Of a DNA stretch of 64,000 nt, positions 46,801 to 58,599 are shown piece after piece (the stretch's first letter is position 1; the number at the start of each line of letters is the position of its first letter). The notes below the pieces were generated by a model that did no database searches, was not told the origin of the DNA, and was given only the letters and a program-made list of their open reading frames with translations. The translations under genes and the position numbers were made by a program. The DNA comes from Mytilisepta virgata (taxonomy: Eukaryota; Mollusca; Bivalvia; Mytilida; Mytilidae), in assembly GCA_028015205.1 (NCBI GenBank), contig CM051511.1, positions 7,874,001 through 7,938,000 of the forward strand, given 5' to 3'.

Positions 46801-49157
46801 AAAAAAAGTGAAGACAGTGACCATGGTGATACATTTAAAGTCATATTTATATTCAGATTGCTGACATTCCAAATATTATATGAACTGTACACTTCATTTC
46901 AATAGCAGCTTCAAAAAGAAGATGACAGATAAATCATTGTAAATGAACAAAGAGATGGCTATATCCGAAATTGACAATACTGCCATATACTGCATACAAT
47001 GCTTATTTCTGAAAATTATTTTACATTAACATTACATTACACTCATAAGGATTGGCTTGAACTTTTGGTTCGATTTATTCGAAATAATATCATTGCACGT
47101 GGTGAACTTTTAACTAACACGATACGCAGGTTACTTAGTGTGCATTATATGATTGCTATTATTTGTTCATAAACCGAAAAAAATCAGTCAATCCTTTACT
47201 TGACTTTTATTATATTAAGAACTTAATAGCGATATTTTTAATGAACATATTATAACATTGAATTGTGATCAATTGTTTTGAGAGACCTTATCTCTAGTTT
47301 TTATTAAGAAAAATGGAAATTTTAATACTTGTACCTGGATCTAGTGGGAAACAAAAATAATGTGGTAGTAGTCAGGTACGTATTTCTTTGAAAGAAGACT
47401 TTACATTCAAAGTAATACAATTCTAGGACCAAAAGATATACATATAAAAATTATCTAAAAGAAGTCCAAAGAAACTGGATTCAAGTACACGTACATTGTA
47501 CAAAGACAGGAAAAGGAAAGTCAATGATTATTTAAAGTACGAAACCAATACCAATCAAGAGACACAAACGTGTAAGCCACTGAAAAAAATGATTTATTAT
47601 CAAAATTTGAATACAGACAGGTTTGTTAATTGAGAGTAAGAAAACAACTTGTTCTAAACGACGTTGAGTGCAATTAGGCACTGACATGATATTTACATAC
47701 CTGTTGCCTCAACTTTTCCATTCATGAACATATTTTCAATTTTATTAATTATAATTCAGCTGACCTGTTTTAAATACATCTAGTGTAATTTTATTCATAC
47801 TCTCGTTGATAAAGTTGTTTTCCAACTAGCCTATATCATCAATTTTCATCAAGTTCTGTTACAATTTGTTTATTCCTGCTCTGTTTTACGCATTTCCATA
47901 TTAATTCCTTCTGCATGTTTTTCGTTGTTTATACGTATAAAATGAGTGTTGTAAATCTTGACAACTATCCCACAATCCACATATTGAGAAATTTATGAAA
48001 CAACAATACAGCCAGCTACTCCTAAATATATGTGTGCGTCTTTCAGACTTTAATAGTATCCGGCATCATTATCATCATTGAAAAAAACCCTTAAACTGTG
48101 ATTCTTACCTTTTTCTTTCACAAAGCAAAATTTCTTAAGACAACAAAACATCCTTCAGTGTACAAAGTTCTTTAAGCTGTCATTATAAACAACGTTTAAC
48201 AACGGAAAATAGTATGATAATGGAACATATGGTACACGATAGATTAGAAGTATAGGACACGTCAATCACACAATGAGAAAACAGCATGTTTTAATGTTAC
48301 AAGTTTATGAACTATGATATTTGTAATATGAAAATCGTTTGAAAATGAATAAGTAAATAATAAACTTGAAAATAAAGTTATTTTCCGCATGAAGCTGTAA
48401 ACCGTTAAACAATAAATGCAATTGATTAGGTATGGCTTTATTATATATAGGGTTAATAAAATAAATACATGTACCAAATGTAGGGACAGTCTTGTATTTA
48501 CAGTGGGGGTTCAAGAATTCTCTGGAAGGTGAAGGTCTCACTGTGACCTTATGACGAAGAACAGCAATAAAAGCTCCGATCCTTTACTTTGTCTTTTGAT
48601 ATGTCTGAAGGATCCTTCCACCATTTGCCGTCTTTCATAACATACTTAAACTATAGCATACAAACATTTATATGCATTGTACCCGGTCAATCCAGATATA
48701 TACGTTGCACTGGTAGTTAATAGAGCCTCGATATTTTGATAAGTTCCATTTCCATGTTATTAGAATGCTATTTAATAAAATAAATAGCTTGTTTATTCCA
48801 TCATTTTGATTTAACTTTTAAAATATTGCAATAAGCCGAAAACTATCCAACCATATAAAATTGTAACATGCTCTCTAACCAAATAAACAGTCCGGTGCAA
48901 TGCTGATTTGTGTTTTGCAAACCATACCAGTGTTTCCTCTAATCATATATAACCCTAATATAGTGTTCCCTACCTTTTACAGGAGCGTGGGTCTGGAACG
49001 GACAGTAGTGATACAACCAACAAAATGGAGACAAGACACACATCAGACAGATTAGGACAAACAGAAGAAACAGACCAGCACTGGCTATAATAAGGAGCTT
49101 GTCCCAAGGATCTAGGGTGATAACAGCTGCTGATTCTTCTGTTGTCAGTGACAACAT
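40566..49157 (-). CDS. Synaptotagmin-like tandem C2 protein, Syt12 type (complete, five exons)
   Basis: Coding exons 48974-49157, 46552-46709, 43294-43806, 42683-42800 and 40566-40873, all with GT-AG ends and matching phases (1,0,0,1). Total 1281 bases, 426 residues, close to the about 420 of vertebrate Syt12. Short luminal start, one membrane helix (about residues 20-43) followed by cysteines, a serine-rich linker (exon 2), C2A (exon 3) and C2B (exons 4-5) ending with the WHKI form of the WHxL motif. In C2A the DPYV aspartate is Ser (SPYV), and in C2B the loop-3 aspartates are replaced (LHAGKI), so calcium binding is not expected. C2B words such as YLPTAEKL, GRVYVGP and HW-EM fit the Syt12/Syt15 group best. 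The role inferred from the family is calcium-independent vesicle trafficking or exocytosis. An alternative first exon is at 48109-48151. Confidence 0.82.
41275..41715 (+). repeat. Two tandem copies of the 'GGATAACAGGAAAGGTC' family
   Basis: Copies at about 41275-41460 and 41490-41715 both contain GGATAACAGGAAA, AAATAACATAAAAGAG and the shared end TATAAAACACACTATAAAA. They lie in intron 4 of the synaptotagmin gene. Confidence 0.6.
42683..42800 (-). CDS. Synaptotagmin exon 4 (start of C2B)
   Basis: Acceptor TTTTTTGTAG|GAA, donor ACAACAG|GTAACT; 118 bases, phase 0 in, phase 1 out. Encodes EDVGDVSIGLNYLPTAEKL and VVKVRGLRPMNKQDNTT, the first two C2B strands. Too short to show as a long ORF. Confidence 0.8.
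43294..43806 (-). CDS. Synaptotagmin exon 3 (C2A)
   Basis: Acceptor TTTCCAG|GCT, donor GAT|GTAAGT; 513 bases, phase 0 both ends. Encodes LQFTMRYD, SPYVRVRFY, FNELFVVPI, LQLCDLDKYSRH and ILGEATITL: a full C2 fold with two loop-3 aspartates kept but others lost. Confidence 0.85.
43975..45475 (-). repeat. Tandem 'GGCCGCCAT' repeat element, copy 2 (inverted)
   Basis: Starts CTAGAGGCTCTCAAGAGCCT and runs through several diverged units (GGCGGCCATCTTGGTTGACA, TCTAAGGACCATTGCTACC) to a GACGGACGACGGA-type end and GGGTCAGGTGAGCTAAA. Same family as 15735-17225, in the opposite orientation. In intron 2 of the synaptotagmin gene. Confidence 0.7.
45730..46420 (+). pseudogene. LINE 3' end relic
   Basis: An 80-codon open piece (45856-46098) reads ITKFRKSEHPLLIEVGRYTK and CPVCKIFDNE, the conserved C-terminal zinc-knuckle-like region after RT in jockey/CR1-type elements. 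Then stops, and an AT-rich 3' end at about 46390. In intron 2 of the synaptotagmin gene. Confidence 0.6.
46552..46709 (-). CDS. Synaptotagmin exon 2 (Ser-rich linker)
   Basis: Acceptor TTTTCAAG|GA, donor AGG|GTAATG; 158 bases. Encodes a disordered, serine-rich linker (GSTSNESQSPVSESMPLSPR) likely to be phosphorylated, ending EMKR before C2A. Confidence 0.8.
47046..47197. mobile_element. Small 'TAAGGATTG' TIR element, copy 2
   Basis: Inverted ends TAAGGATTGG / CAGTCAATCCTTT and interior TTATTCGAAATAATATC, CATAAACCGAAAAAAATC. Related to 37344-37476. Confidence 0.5.
48109..48151 (-). CDS. Synaptotagmin alternative exon 1b (cysteine-rich start)
   Basis: ATG at 48149-48151 followed by MFCCLKKFCFVKEK and donor AAAAAG|GTAAGAA (strong consensus), phase 1. 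This is exactly the phase needed for exon 2, giving a 379-residue isoform without the membrane helix but with three clustered cysteines and lysines, a typical palmitoylation context. No in-frame link to exon 1a is possible because a stop precedes it. Confidence 0.55.
48974..49157 (-). CDS. Synaptotagmin exon 1a (transmembrane)
   Basis: ATG at 49155-49157; encodes LLIIASAGLFLLFVLICLMC and juxtamembrane cysteines (CVLSPFCW, YHYC). Donor AAAG|GTAGGG, phase 1. In-frame codons with an NGT sequon precede the ATG back to a possible acceptor TATTGCAG|GG at about 49188, so an upstream coding exon is possible. Confidence 0.8.
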
Positions 49158-49199
49158 TGTTGTTCCATTAATGCCAGCAATGGACCCTGCAATACAAGT

Positions 49200-52100
49200 A
49201 CAAATGTATTAGTTCATATTAGTAACCTTTCTGTAGATCCATTGCGGTTCAGAGTTGGACTTCAATTTTTTTTTTAATTAAGAAAGCATTAGTCTGGTAT
49301 TTTAAATGTAGAAACTGATGCAAGAATTGTACAAACTTAAGATATATTGGTCTTTATTTGATGTCCCTGTCAACAAAAATGACTGCAAAATTTAAAAGGG
49401 TGAAATGAAACATCATGTAGTTGCACACAAAAATCCATTGGAATATGTTGGGTTTTTTTTATTTCTGAACATAAAATTACCAAAAGTGAAACAAAACAAA
49501 ACAAAACTAACAAAAACAAAGGAGAGAGAAATCTCAAATGAAATAGGAAAAAATTCTACATAAAAAGGGGTCGACTATTTGAGTTCTAATTTGTAAATTT
49601 AAATTCAAAATAGGAATTCTTTTCATTATATTTATATAATATTCGGTGAAGTTTTAATAATAATTGGAAGATATGATACATTTTGTGGATGTAGGATAAA
49701 CTGAAAATCATATTTATTTATATGAGATATTTCAAATTTTGATAATCTATACATGTAGATAGGATTTCTGTTTTAAATTTGGGACAGGTTTCAAGACGTC
49801 CACTGATCAATTTGCACATTCCTTCAATGATTGTAAATTATTGACCCTACACTTATCCATTTATGTATGTTGAAGGGAAAGGTTACCAGAAAGAAAAAAA
49901 TATATAACAGTTAAAAGTGGGAGTTACTAAAGAGCAGTGTGTTTCAAATGCATATGAAAAAGACACTTTTAAATAAAATTTATTCATTTGATTTATTTTA
50001 GATCTACTTCTATATAAAGCAGGTCACCTGTATAATACAAAAAGGATATTTTTATATCAACCAATCACGATACGTCTTTTTTATTTCATTTTGAATTTTT
50101 TTCTGATTTCCTTATCAAACATGCCACATGTTACTGATATAATGGTTTGAACTGTGTAATAAAATTACTAATCTCTTTATTAATAGTGCATAATAATCAA
50201 TATAAAATTTTGAAGAGGAAATTTTTCCTTCATGCTTGTATTAGATTTATTTTATGCCATATACGTCATTATTAAAAAAATATCAACTGCAAATACAAAA
50301 AAATTGACATAAAAAACAAATAAAAGCACATCTTTGTTAGCAACAAGTAATTTGTCTCTTCTACCTACAGCGTGTAAAACTAGTTCTTTTTCTTTTCTTT
50401 TTTTTAAATAGAATATATGTATTCTTTACAGCGTTTTTTCTTAACAAGGGTCATTATATAGAACATATGTCACAATTTTCCCTTAAATATGTTCAATGAT
50501 ATGGTATGTTGTCTCACTTTCACCATAACTTTACATTTTCATAGGGACCAAAAATCAAACTCACTTGATGTAAATTTATATGGACATTAAGTAATATTCC
50601 ACGTAACTTAAATGAGAACATTATACCAATTATAAAAATATTTTCATTTTGACATGTTCAATTAAAATGAAATTAGTACCATAAAAATGTTTATTGTTAT
50701 CACTGAGTGGCTGCCTCTGGTAGTAAGGCTAGTGGTGTCAGGTAGTGATAGTATCATCAGCTCTGTTCCTTGCATTTCGGAAACTGGTGTAAAACTGATA
50801 TTTACAATTTATTGAAATTACTTTGTTATATTTTTAGAACCTAATGAGTATTTCTTCCAGGAAAAGCTCTATTCTTAGATACTTTTTATGGAGTTTTTTT
50901 TCACACATTTCGGTACTTTACTTGGATGCAAATAATTATGAATATTGGTCTTGCATTGGCTTTATATATGCATAAACGTTTTATTGAAAAAAAAAAATTT
51001 TCAGATATGGTTTCTGGTCTACAATATTTATATTTTTATTCAATTTTATTTTATTTTATTTATTTATCTGCCTTAAAACATGATTTGTAAAATATGCATA
51101 TAAACTGAATCAAGATTAGTACAATTAGATTCATTTTTTCATATGTTACTTTTTGTGTGTCTGTTATCATCTTATCACAATAAAGTTGATATTATTATAT
51201 ATTCACTATACATTTTATATTCTATAGTGACCTTGTCTTATTTTACCAATAGTCTATATAGTTTTAAAGTTTATCGCGTGATATCCATTATTTTAATTGA
51301 CATGATTTTCTTATACAAATAACAAAAACAAATAGCTTCAATATTTGGAAATTCACGTTAAAAATTTAGATTTATTGAAATTGTACATTTGTACATGTAC
51401 ATTAATCGCTGGAAGGAATCATCAATAAATCTGTCAATTACGATTGACTTTAATTCACGGTACCAACAAAATAAGTGTTCAATAAAAAAAATGAAACTGA
51501 AATAAAAACAAATCGTGTGAATTATTATAATTCCAAAAGCGGTTCGTTACAAGCTTAGATAATGTCAAGCTTGATACAATTAGAACAATGTAAGCCTATT
51601 GCTTATTTGTGTGTTGGAATACATTAACTAATGGTCAGAATAAAACGTTTTACGTATAAATTTCAGAATCAAGTGGAACACAATTGATCTAGATCGGGAT
51701 AAATATATTTAACACCAGGCATATGAATGACTGGAAATACATATTATGTAATTTTTTAAAATATTATCTGAATGCATGAATTAAAGCCAATGGAAATTTG
51801 GCGCTAAAGAATTTTCTTCTAGAGGTGCCAAATCGTGGGCTTGCTATTTTCAGGAATTCATTAGTTTTCATTTTAAAATAAAGAAAAAGCAAGAAAAAAC
51901 ATTAAATCCGCTCCTGATGTGTGGATTTTTAAAGCCAAAACATATTTTGATATCAATTACGTATATATTTTTTCAAAGCTACGCATAAACCATTGGTTTT
52001 AATGTTGTGACTTTTTTAATAGGTTTTAACTGCACATACATTTTATACTTATATAGAAATATTATAGACTCAGCTGGTCCAGAAGCCACTCTGTAATAAA

Positions 52101-54750
52101 TACAGCCATATTTTATAGCAATTTTGTTTACAAACGATTAAGAATAGCTAAAAGAAGACAGTACTTTATCATTTAGTTCCAAGAAAAAAAAATGTTATCT
52201 AACATGAATTAACAAAAAGAAATGACGAAAACTATTGAATTAAAAGGCTCAGAGATATAGTTATGAATTAATATAAAAAAATTGTAACAAACCTTCTTCA
52301 GGGAAAATGTGCATCTTTTTTTTTAAAGCAACATATTATTGATCTTAAAAATTTAATCTCTGTAGTTTAAATTTTGTAAACAAAAACAAAAGACCTGACA
52401 ATAAAAGCAGGAACTTCCGGCCAATATTTTATATTCATCAAATGTCAATTTTCTATAAATCGCCTATAGCCATAAAGTTAAAATAATTACATTTATTTAT
52501 TGTATGTTATTATGGATAATTTCAACACTATCATTTTGCCATATATTGTTGTAACTGATCGGTCATTGCGCTTGCCATATATAAATGTATAGACAAGTAA
52601 AACACAGTTCTGAAACAGATGGTGACGACTACCAAAACTGATGTACTGGTAACATTTTAAAAGCACAATATACCATCGTTAAACAAATTAAAAACACAAA
52701 AATAATTCATTCTTTTGATGTATAAAATTCCTAGATATAACCAACCAACAACCCATATAAAGACAGATAATTAGATTACATCTCAAAATGCCCAACATAT
52801 TAAATTACAGTTTATATACATGTTACTCTGATATCTTCAAATATCTATTATAATTTTTTTTTTTCTTTTTTTTGAATTCCAACAAACATAACAGATGTTT
52901 CCTTTAAGGATGATCGCTGGTCTAATAGGAAATAAATAGGATTTGAAATAGGTGTTTTAGTTTGCAAGAACATATGAATAGTAAACAAATAAGCAAGAAA
53001 AAAATATAGGTTCATGTGCTCATTTTAGAGCTATAAGGCCTTGAAAATTTGCAGGAAATGGTTTTTCTCTGGATTTTTCATTGTCTTTGCATTGACAAAT
53101 TCAGTCTCTCAAAAATGTATGAAAAAATAAAAAGGATTTCATAAAATTTTGTCAAATACCATTTTAAGGTATATATGATTGAATTATAAAAGAAAAAGTT
53201 GGGGTTCATGGGCATAAAAATTCATTTTGAAAAAATGGATAAAACCCGAGGATTCCTAAAATCTGACAAAAAGACCAAAACATGACCATCGAGCATCCTT
53301 AATTGTTTTTTTTAAAACTTGGAATTAAGATGAAAACATGCTACATATGATATTCTGTCTATTTCTCCAAAACCTATGATACAACTGGAAAAATAAATAA
53401 TCAAATCAATACATGCTTACTTTTCTGATAAACATTATTTGTCAACATTTGTAATCACCAAATAGGTGAGTGCCGAAGATTTCATATCTTGAGCTTTTTT
53501 TTTATTTTAGTTATTCATATTCCTTGTCTGGTTCTTTGTTCTCTGTTTTATTTGTATCTGAACTTGTTCTCTATGTCAGTGTTCTTGTTCACACTTTTCG
53601 CATTGTCTTCTGATTTTGGTCTTGACCTCCACCTTATTGATTCGATGTGATATTGTCGATATCATAAATCATCACGATGTTGCGATAATCTGTCTCAAAA
53701 TAAATTTCATATCACGTATCTATGAATTAATTGTTTAATCGAAAAATATATATATAGCCAAAAGATAAGTAACATGTTGGATTATTTGGACCTTGAAAGT
53801 ATGTTGACTTCCAGTTTTACATTGTCGTATTTAATCGTCCTTGTTTTGTTTGTTTTAATGCGTAATTTTCCACAAAGAAAATTTCTGATGGAAAAATTAC
53901 AAAAGATATATACATGTAACTTAAATCGCAAACGATTAAGATCTAATGAGTAAACAATAAACTGCTTAAATTTCCACTACAATTAATACAACTGGCATTT
54001 TAATGGAAAAAGAACTTTTTATCTTAAAATTGCCATTCGCGTCAGAAGTCTGTATGTACATTTTCGATTTTAACGCGTTGCTGTTATGAAAACGGATTAA
54101 AGAAATCTTACTGTAGATTAAGTTTTGATGACATTACTAAAATTTACGACTTCCATGACTTTCCGTGCTATTTTTGACAGTACGGAAATCTAAAATCGGG
54201 GATCTATTGCAAAATTTGGGATATCCGCAAAATTGTCACATTTTTCATTGGAAAGTTATAATGGAGTTTCAGTTGCCCCTTATAGTTGAGGAAACTATGT
54301 ATAATCAGTGCCTTTTTTTCTTACTTCTCTCCCAGTTTCGATAATATGACGTATACTTATGAAAAAAAATACAAGATCAGAGGGGGGGGGGGGGGGGGGG
54401 GACAGAAAATTAGTGTCAAAAATTAAATAACAAGTTTTTAACAAGAGAACACACATTCATGAGAATCTTGTCGGCAATATACGCGACATATGTCGTCAAC
54501 TATTTCTTGATGAAAAACTCGTCGCTTTACAACATTTCAGTACATTTCAAATAACTTTTATGCTAGTGAAAATGGTTCAAAATTCGCTATAGTCACAAGT
54601 TACAAGTATAATTATGTTTATTTATTAGATGTTATTATGGATAATTAACCCAATTTCCTAATGTTCTGTTTTGTAGTAACTGGTCTGTCATATATTGCGC
54701 ATGTATATGTAATTAACTGTTTGAAATAGTATTCAATCGTCATGCAAACA
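49200..54750. other. AT-rich region upstream of or within the synaptotagmin 5' end
   Basis: No exon recognised. Contains a 20-base run of G (54382-54401) and long A/T tracts. A 5' exon of the transmembrane synaptotagmin form may lie here, but I cannot place it. Confidence 0.35.
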
Positions 54751-54760
54751 GATGGTGACG

Positions 54761-55039
54761 TATGGTAAGCCGTTTTACTATTTATTCTAACTTCAAGATG
54801 TCTAATAAACTTTATATCTCATATAGTTTATAAGATATCTCATATAGTTTATAAGATATCTTATATTGTTTATAAGATATCTTATATAGTTTATAAGATA
54901 TCTTGTAAAGTTTTATCAAATATATGAGATATCTTATAAAAACTGGAATATATAAGATATCTTATTTATTATATGAGATATCTTGTATATTATATGAGAT
55001 ATCCTGAAGTTAGAATAAATAATAAAACGGCTTGCCATA
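54761..55039. mobile_element. AGATATCT palindromic MITE, copy 2
   Basis: 279 bp; ends TATGGTAAGCCGTTTTAC and GTAAAACGG-type complement (ATAAAACGGCTTGCCATA), with CTTCAAGAT / ATCCTGAAG inside. Flanked by 6-bp GTGACG (54755-54760, 55040-55045). The interior is the same 21-bp TAAGATATCTTATA-type array as the copy at 31622. Confidence 0.87.
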
Positions 55040-55045
55040 GTGACG

Positions 55046-58000
55046 ACTCCATAACTACATTTTAAATGCACAATCTAACATCGTTCAATAAACCAAGAAC
55101 AAATCAGGTGATTAGATTACATCTCGAAATACCCAACATGTTAAATTGCAGTTTTATATTTTGATAACTCAAAATTTCCATCCACTCTAAGATAATAATA
55201 GTCTATTTTAATTGTTTTTTAAAAACCGAGGAGATGAAACCATACTATATATGTGAAAGGTTAAGGTGACACTAGCAAAAAGGTCATGTTTATATGCTAC
55301 ATGTACAATTTAAGTACTGATTAACAAATTATTCAGAACGTTTAATATTATTGTACTGTTTTTGTCAACAGCCCAACACTTATTTCAGATGGTACCTTTG
55401 AGAGCCTTAAGAACCATTGCAACAAAACATGTTTCTATTTATTAAACAATATTAACCATATTACCATAGCACTGTATACATATGCAAAATGTAAAAGATA
55501 CCCAGAAAAATTAGTATTAAAAATTTAGCAAAACTCGCCATTAATCCAAAACAACACTGAGAATATTCCATAAAAATATAAGAAGATTTTTTTTCAATTA
55601 TTGCTGTATATGAAACATATATCCGCAACAAATTTCTCGATGAAAAAAATGGTGGCTTTGCTACAATTCAGTGCATTTCAAATAAGCATCCGGTTACTAT
55701 AAGTTATTCAAAATAAACTGGGATACCAAATATCTATCGTAAATTTCTTATTTGTGGGCGAACCTTTGGTTTTATTCCTCGCAATAATTTCGTGTTTTAT
55801 AGTTTCTGGCTTTCCTGGTGAAGGTTACTCCATTAATGCGCATGGCAATGAAGCGATTATAGTACTACCATGGAGGCCATATACCTACCAGTTGCATGTT
55901 GTTTCCTGAGGGTCATATCTCCCAGTAGTCATTGTGTCATTGGTTTGATATATTTTTTTTTAAGATGTTTAGTGTTTAAAACTGAACTTATTTTCGACAG
56001 TCAAAGCTCAAATAGTTTAATGTAATCTTAAAAAATGAAGTTTATCTGTTTATTTTTTAATCTGTGATATTGTTAAGTCCCTGCATTATTAGGAGCTAAC
56101 TTTAATGATTAATTTAATGATTAAAGTAGTTCCCCCCATCCCCCATCCCTCTCTCTTTCTCTTGCGTATGTGTGAGGAGAAAGGGTATTCTCTAGTAGGT
56201 TGTTTGAAAAATATATTGTATACAATTGTCTTCATAACGCAATACATATAGTAAAAACATCCAACATGTCCAAGTTTTCTTATACAGTATCTAATTTAGG
56301 ATTGATTAAGTAAATACATGTACATTTCGACTTACAGTTTGGACCTTTTTTCTTATATTGCTGATTAAGCAAAAACTCACTGGATCCGGTACTCTGTTTA
56401 TCTCATTCAGTATGCAATTCAACATTATAAGCATTACTCAGTATACCGAAATTGGTAAACACCAATACAAAAAAATGACTGTTACCTCTTATTCATTGCT
56501 GCACTTGTAACTCAGATCTGTGTTAATCGTCTCGTACTCCATCACTCTAAATGATTGTCACTGCTACGTCAACACGACAGAAACCATATTGTTTACCATG
56601 GTTTAGGTATCTTAAGTTTGAAGTTCGGAACTCGCGCAAAGTTCTTAAAGGCAAAATAACTAAAATATGAAGACCGGCAGACCCTGGAAATATTGTATCC
56701 AATAATCAATGATGATGTCCCATATATCTTCGATCTTTTTCAAAGTTTATTTGTTTATCTATACTGTATGTATTATGAGTCAGATATTTACCAGCTGTTG
56801 CCGTTCGCACTCGGGGATGAAAAATTCCGTTAGATGTCGCTTGTATTTAATATGATATAATTTTAATAGTTATTTCATTGATTTTAAGAGTAATCAGACA
56901 AATTATCATTATGTCAGTGTAACATGTATAAACGGATATAGTTCAAGGCATGCAGAAATGTATTGTCCATGATTGTTTGTAGCCTATGTAAAATATAACA
57001 TAATTTTATATAAAATAATAATGAATAATTAAAAGCAGAAACAAATTGCCAGAATCCGCTTGACCAATATAAAATCTTATCTATTAGTCGTTTTTTTTAA
57101 ATTTTGTTTGGTATTTCTAAATTACAGCCAGCATTTTCAACACGACAAGAAGACAGAGATGAACAAAAATTTCCACCATAAAAGAAATTATAGAACCTTA
57201 ATGGAATAATGCTTAAGTTTCCCCATTCAAAGGGCATCTTTCAAAATTGGTTTAGATATAACCACTAATTAGAATAGCCACAATTGTTGCTGCATGTAGA
57301 AAGGGTCACCGAACATCACATCAAATTAACTTGCTTAACACCATGTGGGGCTATTTTCCAATGCGTTTATTTCACTTCTAGGGCAATTTTCAAAAAGGCT
57401 TCTAATGCCTCTCAAAATCTCTCGGGGCATAACCTGCTATGTGGTCTCTTAAGATTTACTAATAATAACTAACAGTGTGAGATCAGCTTCTAAAAAATAT
57501 TTCTACTTAGCTGAATATCGCTTTGAGAAAGAGCTTTAACACAAATTTGAAAAATTAACGTTTTTAGGACAGTTTTTCAACGTGAAGTACACTCAGAACC
57601 AAAAACATTGTTTTTGCTGTAAGTGAGTTTATGAATCCCCTTTCATACGTCAATACAGTGGTTTTGGTTCTCGTTGTTCTTCTGGCCAATATTCAAAAAA
57701 GTAATACAACACTCTAATCGCCTCTTTACATGACATTACGGGTGGAAAACTTGAACTTATGTAATAAATTTATGTACACATTCGTTTACGATAAAAAGTA
57801 GGTAAATATTTAAGATTGACAAATTAATGGTTTTGAGTGCAACAAGTACAGGGGATTATGGTCCTACTCCTTTTTGTTCATTGTTGCTGATTATGGACCG
57901 ACATTTCAGCTATATAACTTGAATTACATGCTTGAGAAATCAATATTAATTCACATAAATATATCCTTGTGCTACCTAATTTATACCCAACTAAATAAGT

Positions 58001-58300
58001 TTATTTTAAAATAGATTGATGGCGGTTTTATTTTAGGAAAGACTAAGTATTGACTCAATACTGTGATCAGGACCTTGACAATACTATATGTAACAAGGGG
58101 TATAGGGACATTTTCATCTGGTTTTTATTTTATTATTTCTTTAAATTATAACTTCCTGTTAAATACTTATCGATTTCTATCAAAAACGATGACATATAAT
58201 GTACTTGAACGCATTGATGATTAATCATTAAAAAGTTCATAACACCTATTCTAATTGTCATACGTTTTGTATGATTTGTTTGAAACATTTTACTGTTTTT
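55046..58300. other. Unassigned AT-rich sequence
   Basis: No gene or repeat family recognised with confidence. Confidence 0.35.
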
Positions 58301-58307
58301 GTTCTAA

Positions 58308-58592
58308 ATGTCTTCCTTCGTGTTGGACAACTGTTTTAAAGACCTAAAAATGTCAAATTTCTGTTTACACTGTGACAATATTCACAAGCGATATGTAGAT
58401 GCGATATTTAGATACATGTATTTAGAGTATTTTTTATCAACATATTTGGTTATTGTTAGCGTTCAATGGATCACATACCAGTTTTCGAAAATAGTTAGAC
58501 GGCGTTTTAGAAATGTTGCAAGATGTAAGTGGGAAAATTGGCAACAAAACGTAATGAACCAAGCTGAATCACCCCTTCTAGCCATCGTCTAG
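58308..58592 (+). CDS. Possible small membrane protein (unrecognised)
   Basis: 94-codon ORF with one hydrophobic stretch (about residues 41-58, YFLSTYLVIVSVQWITYQF) followed by a basic segment (KIVRRRFRNVARCK), which would favour an inside-positive tail. N-terminal half has CxxC-like LHCDNIHKRY. No family recognised; could be a chance ORF or one exon of a larger gene. AAATAAA-like signal near 58838. Confidence 0.25.
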   Translation: MSSFVLDNCFKDLKMSNFCLHCDNIHKRYVDAIFRYMYLEYFLSTYLVIVSVQWITYQFSKIVRRRFRNVARCKWENWQQNVMNQAESPLLAIV

Positions 58593-58599
58593 GTTCGAT

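Noticed and set aside
50700..50800. Slightly GC-richer patch with a minus-strand frame MQGTELMILSLPDTTSL
   Set aside because: Considered as a 5' exon of the synaptotagmin, but no usable donor follows it.
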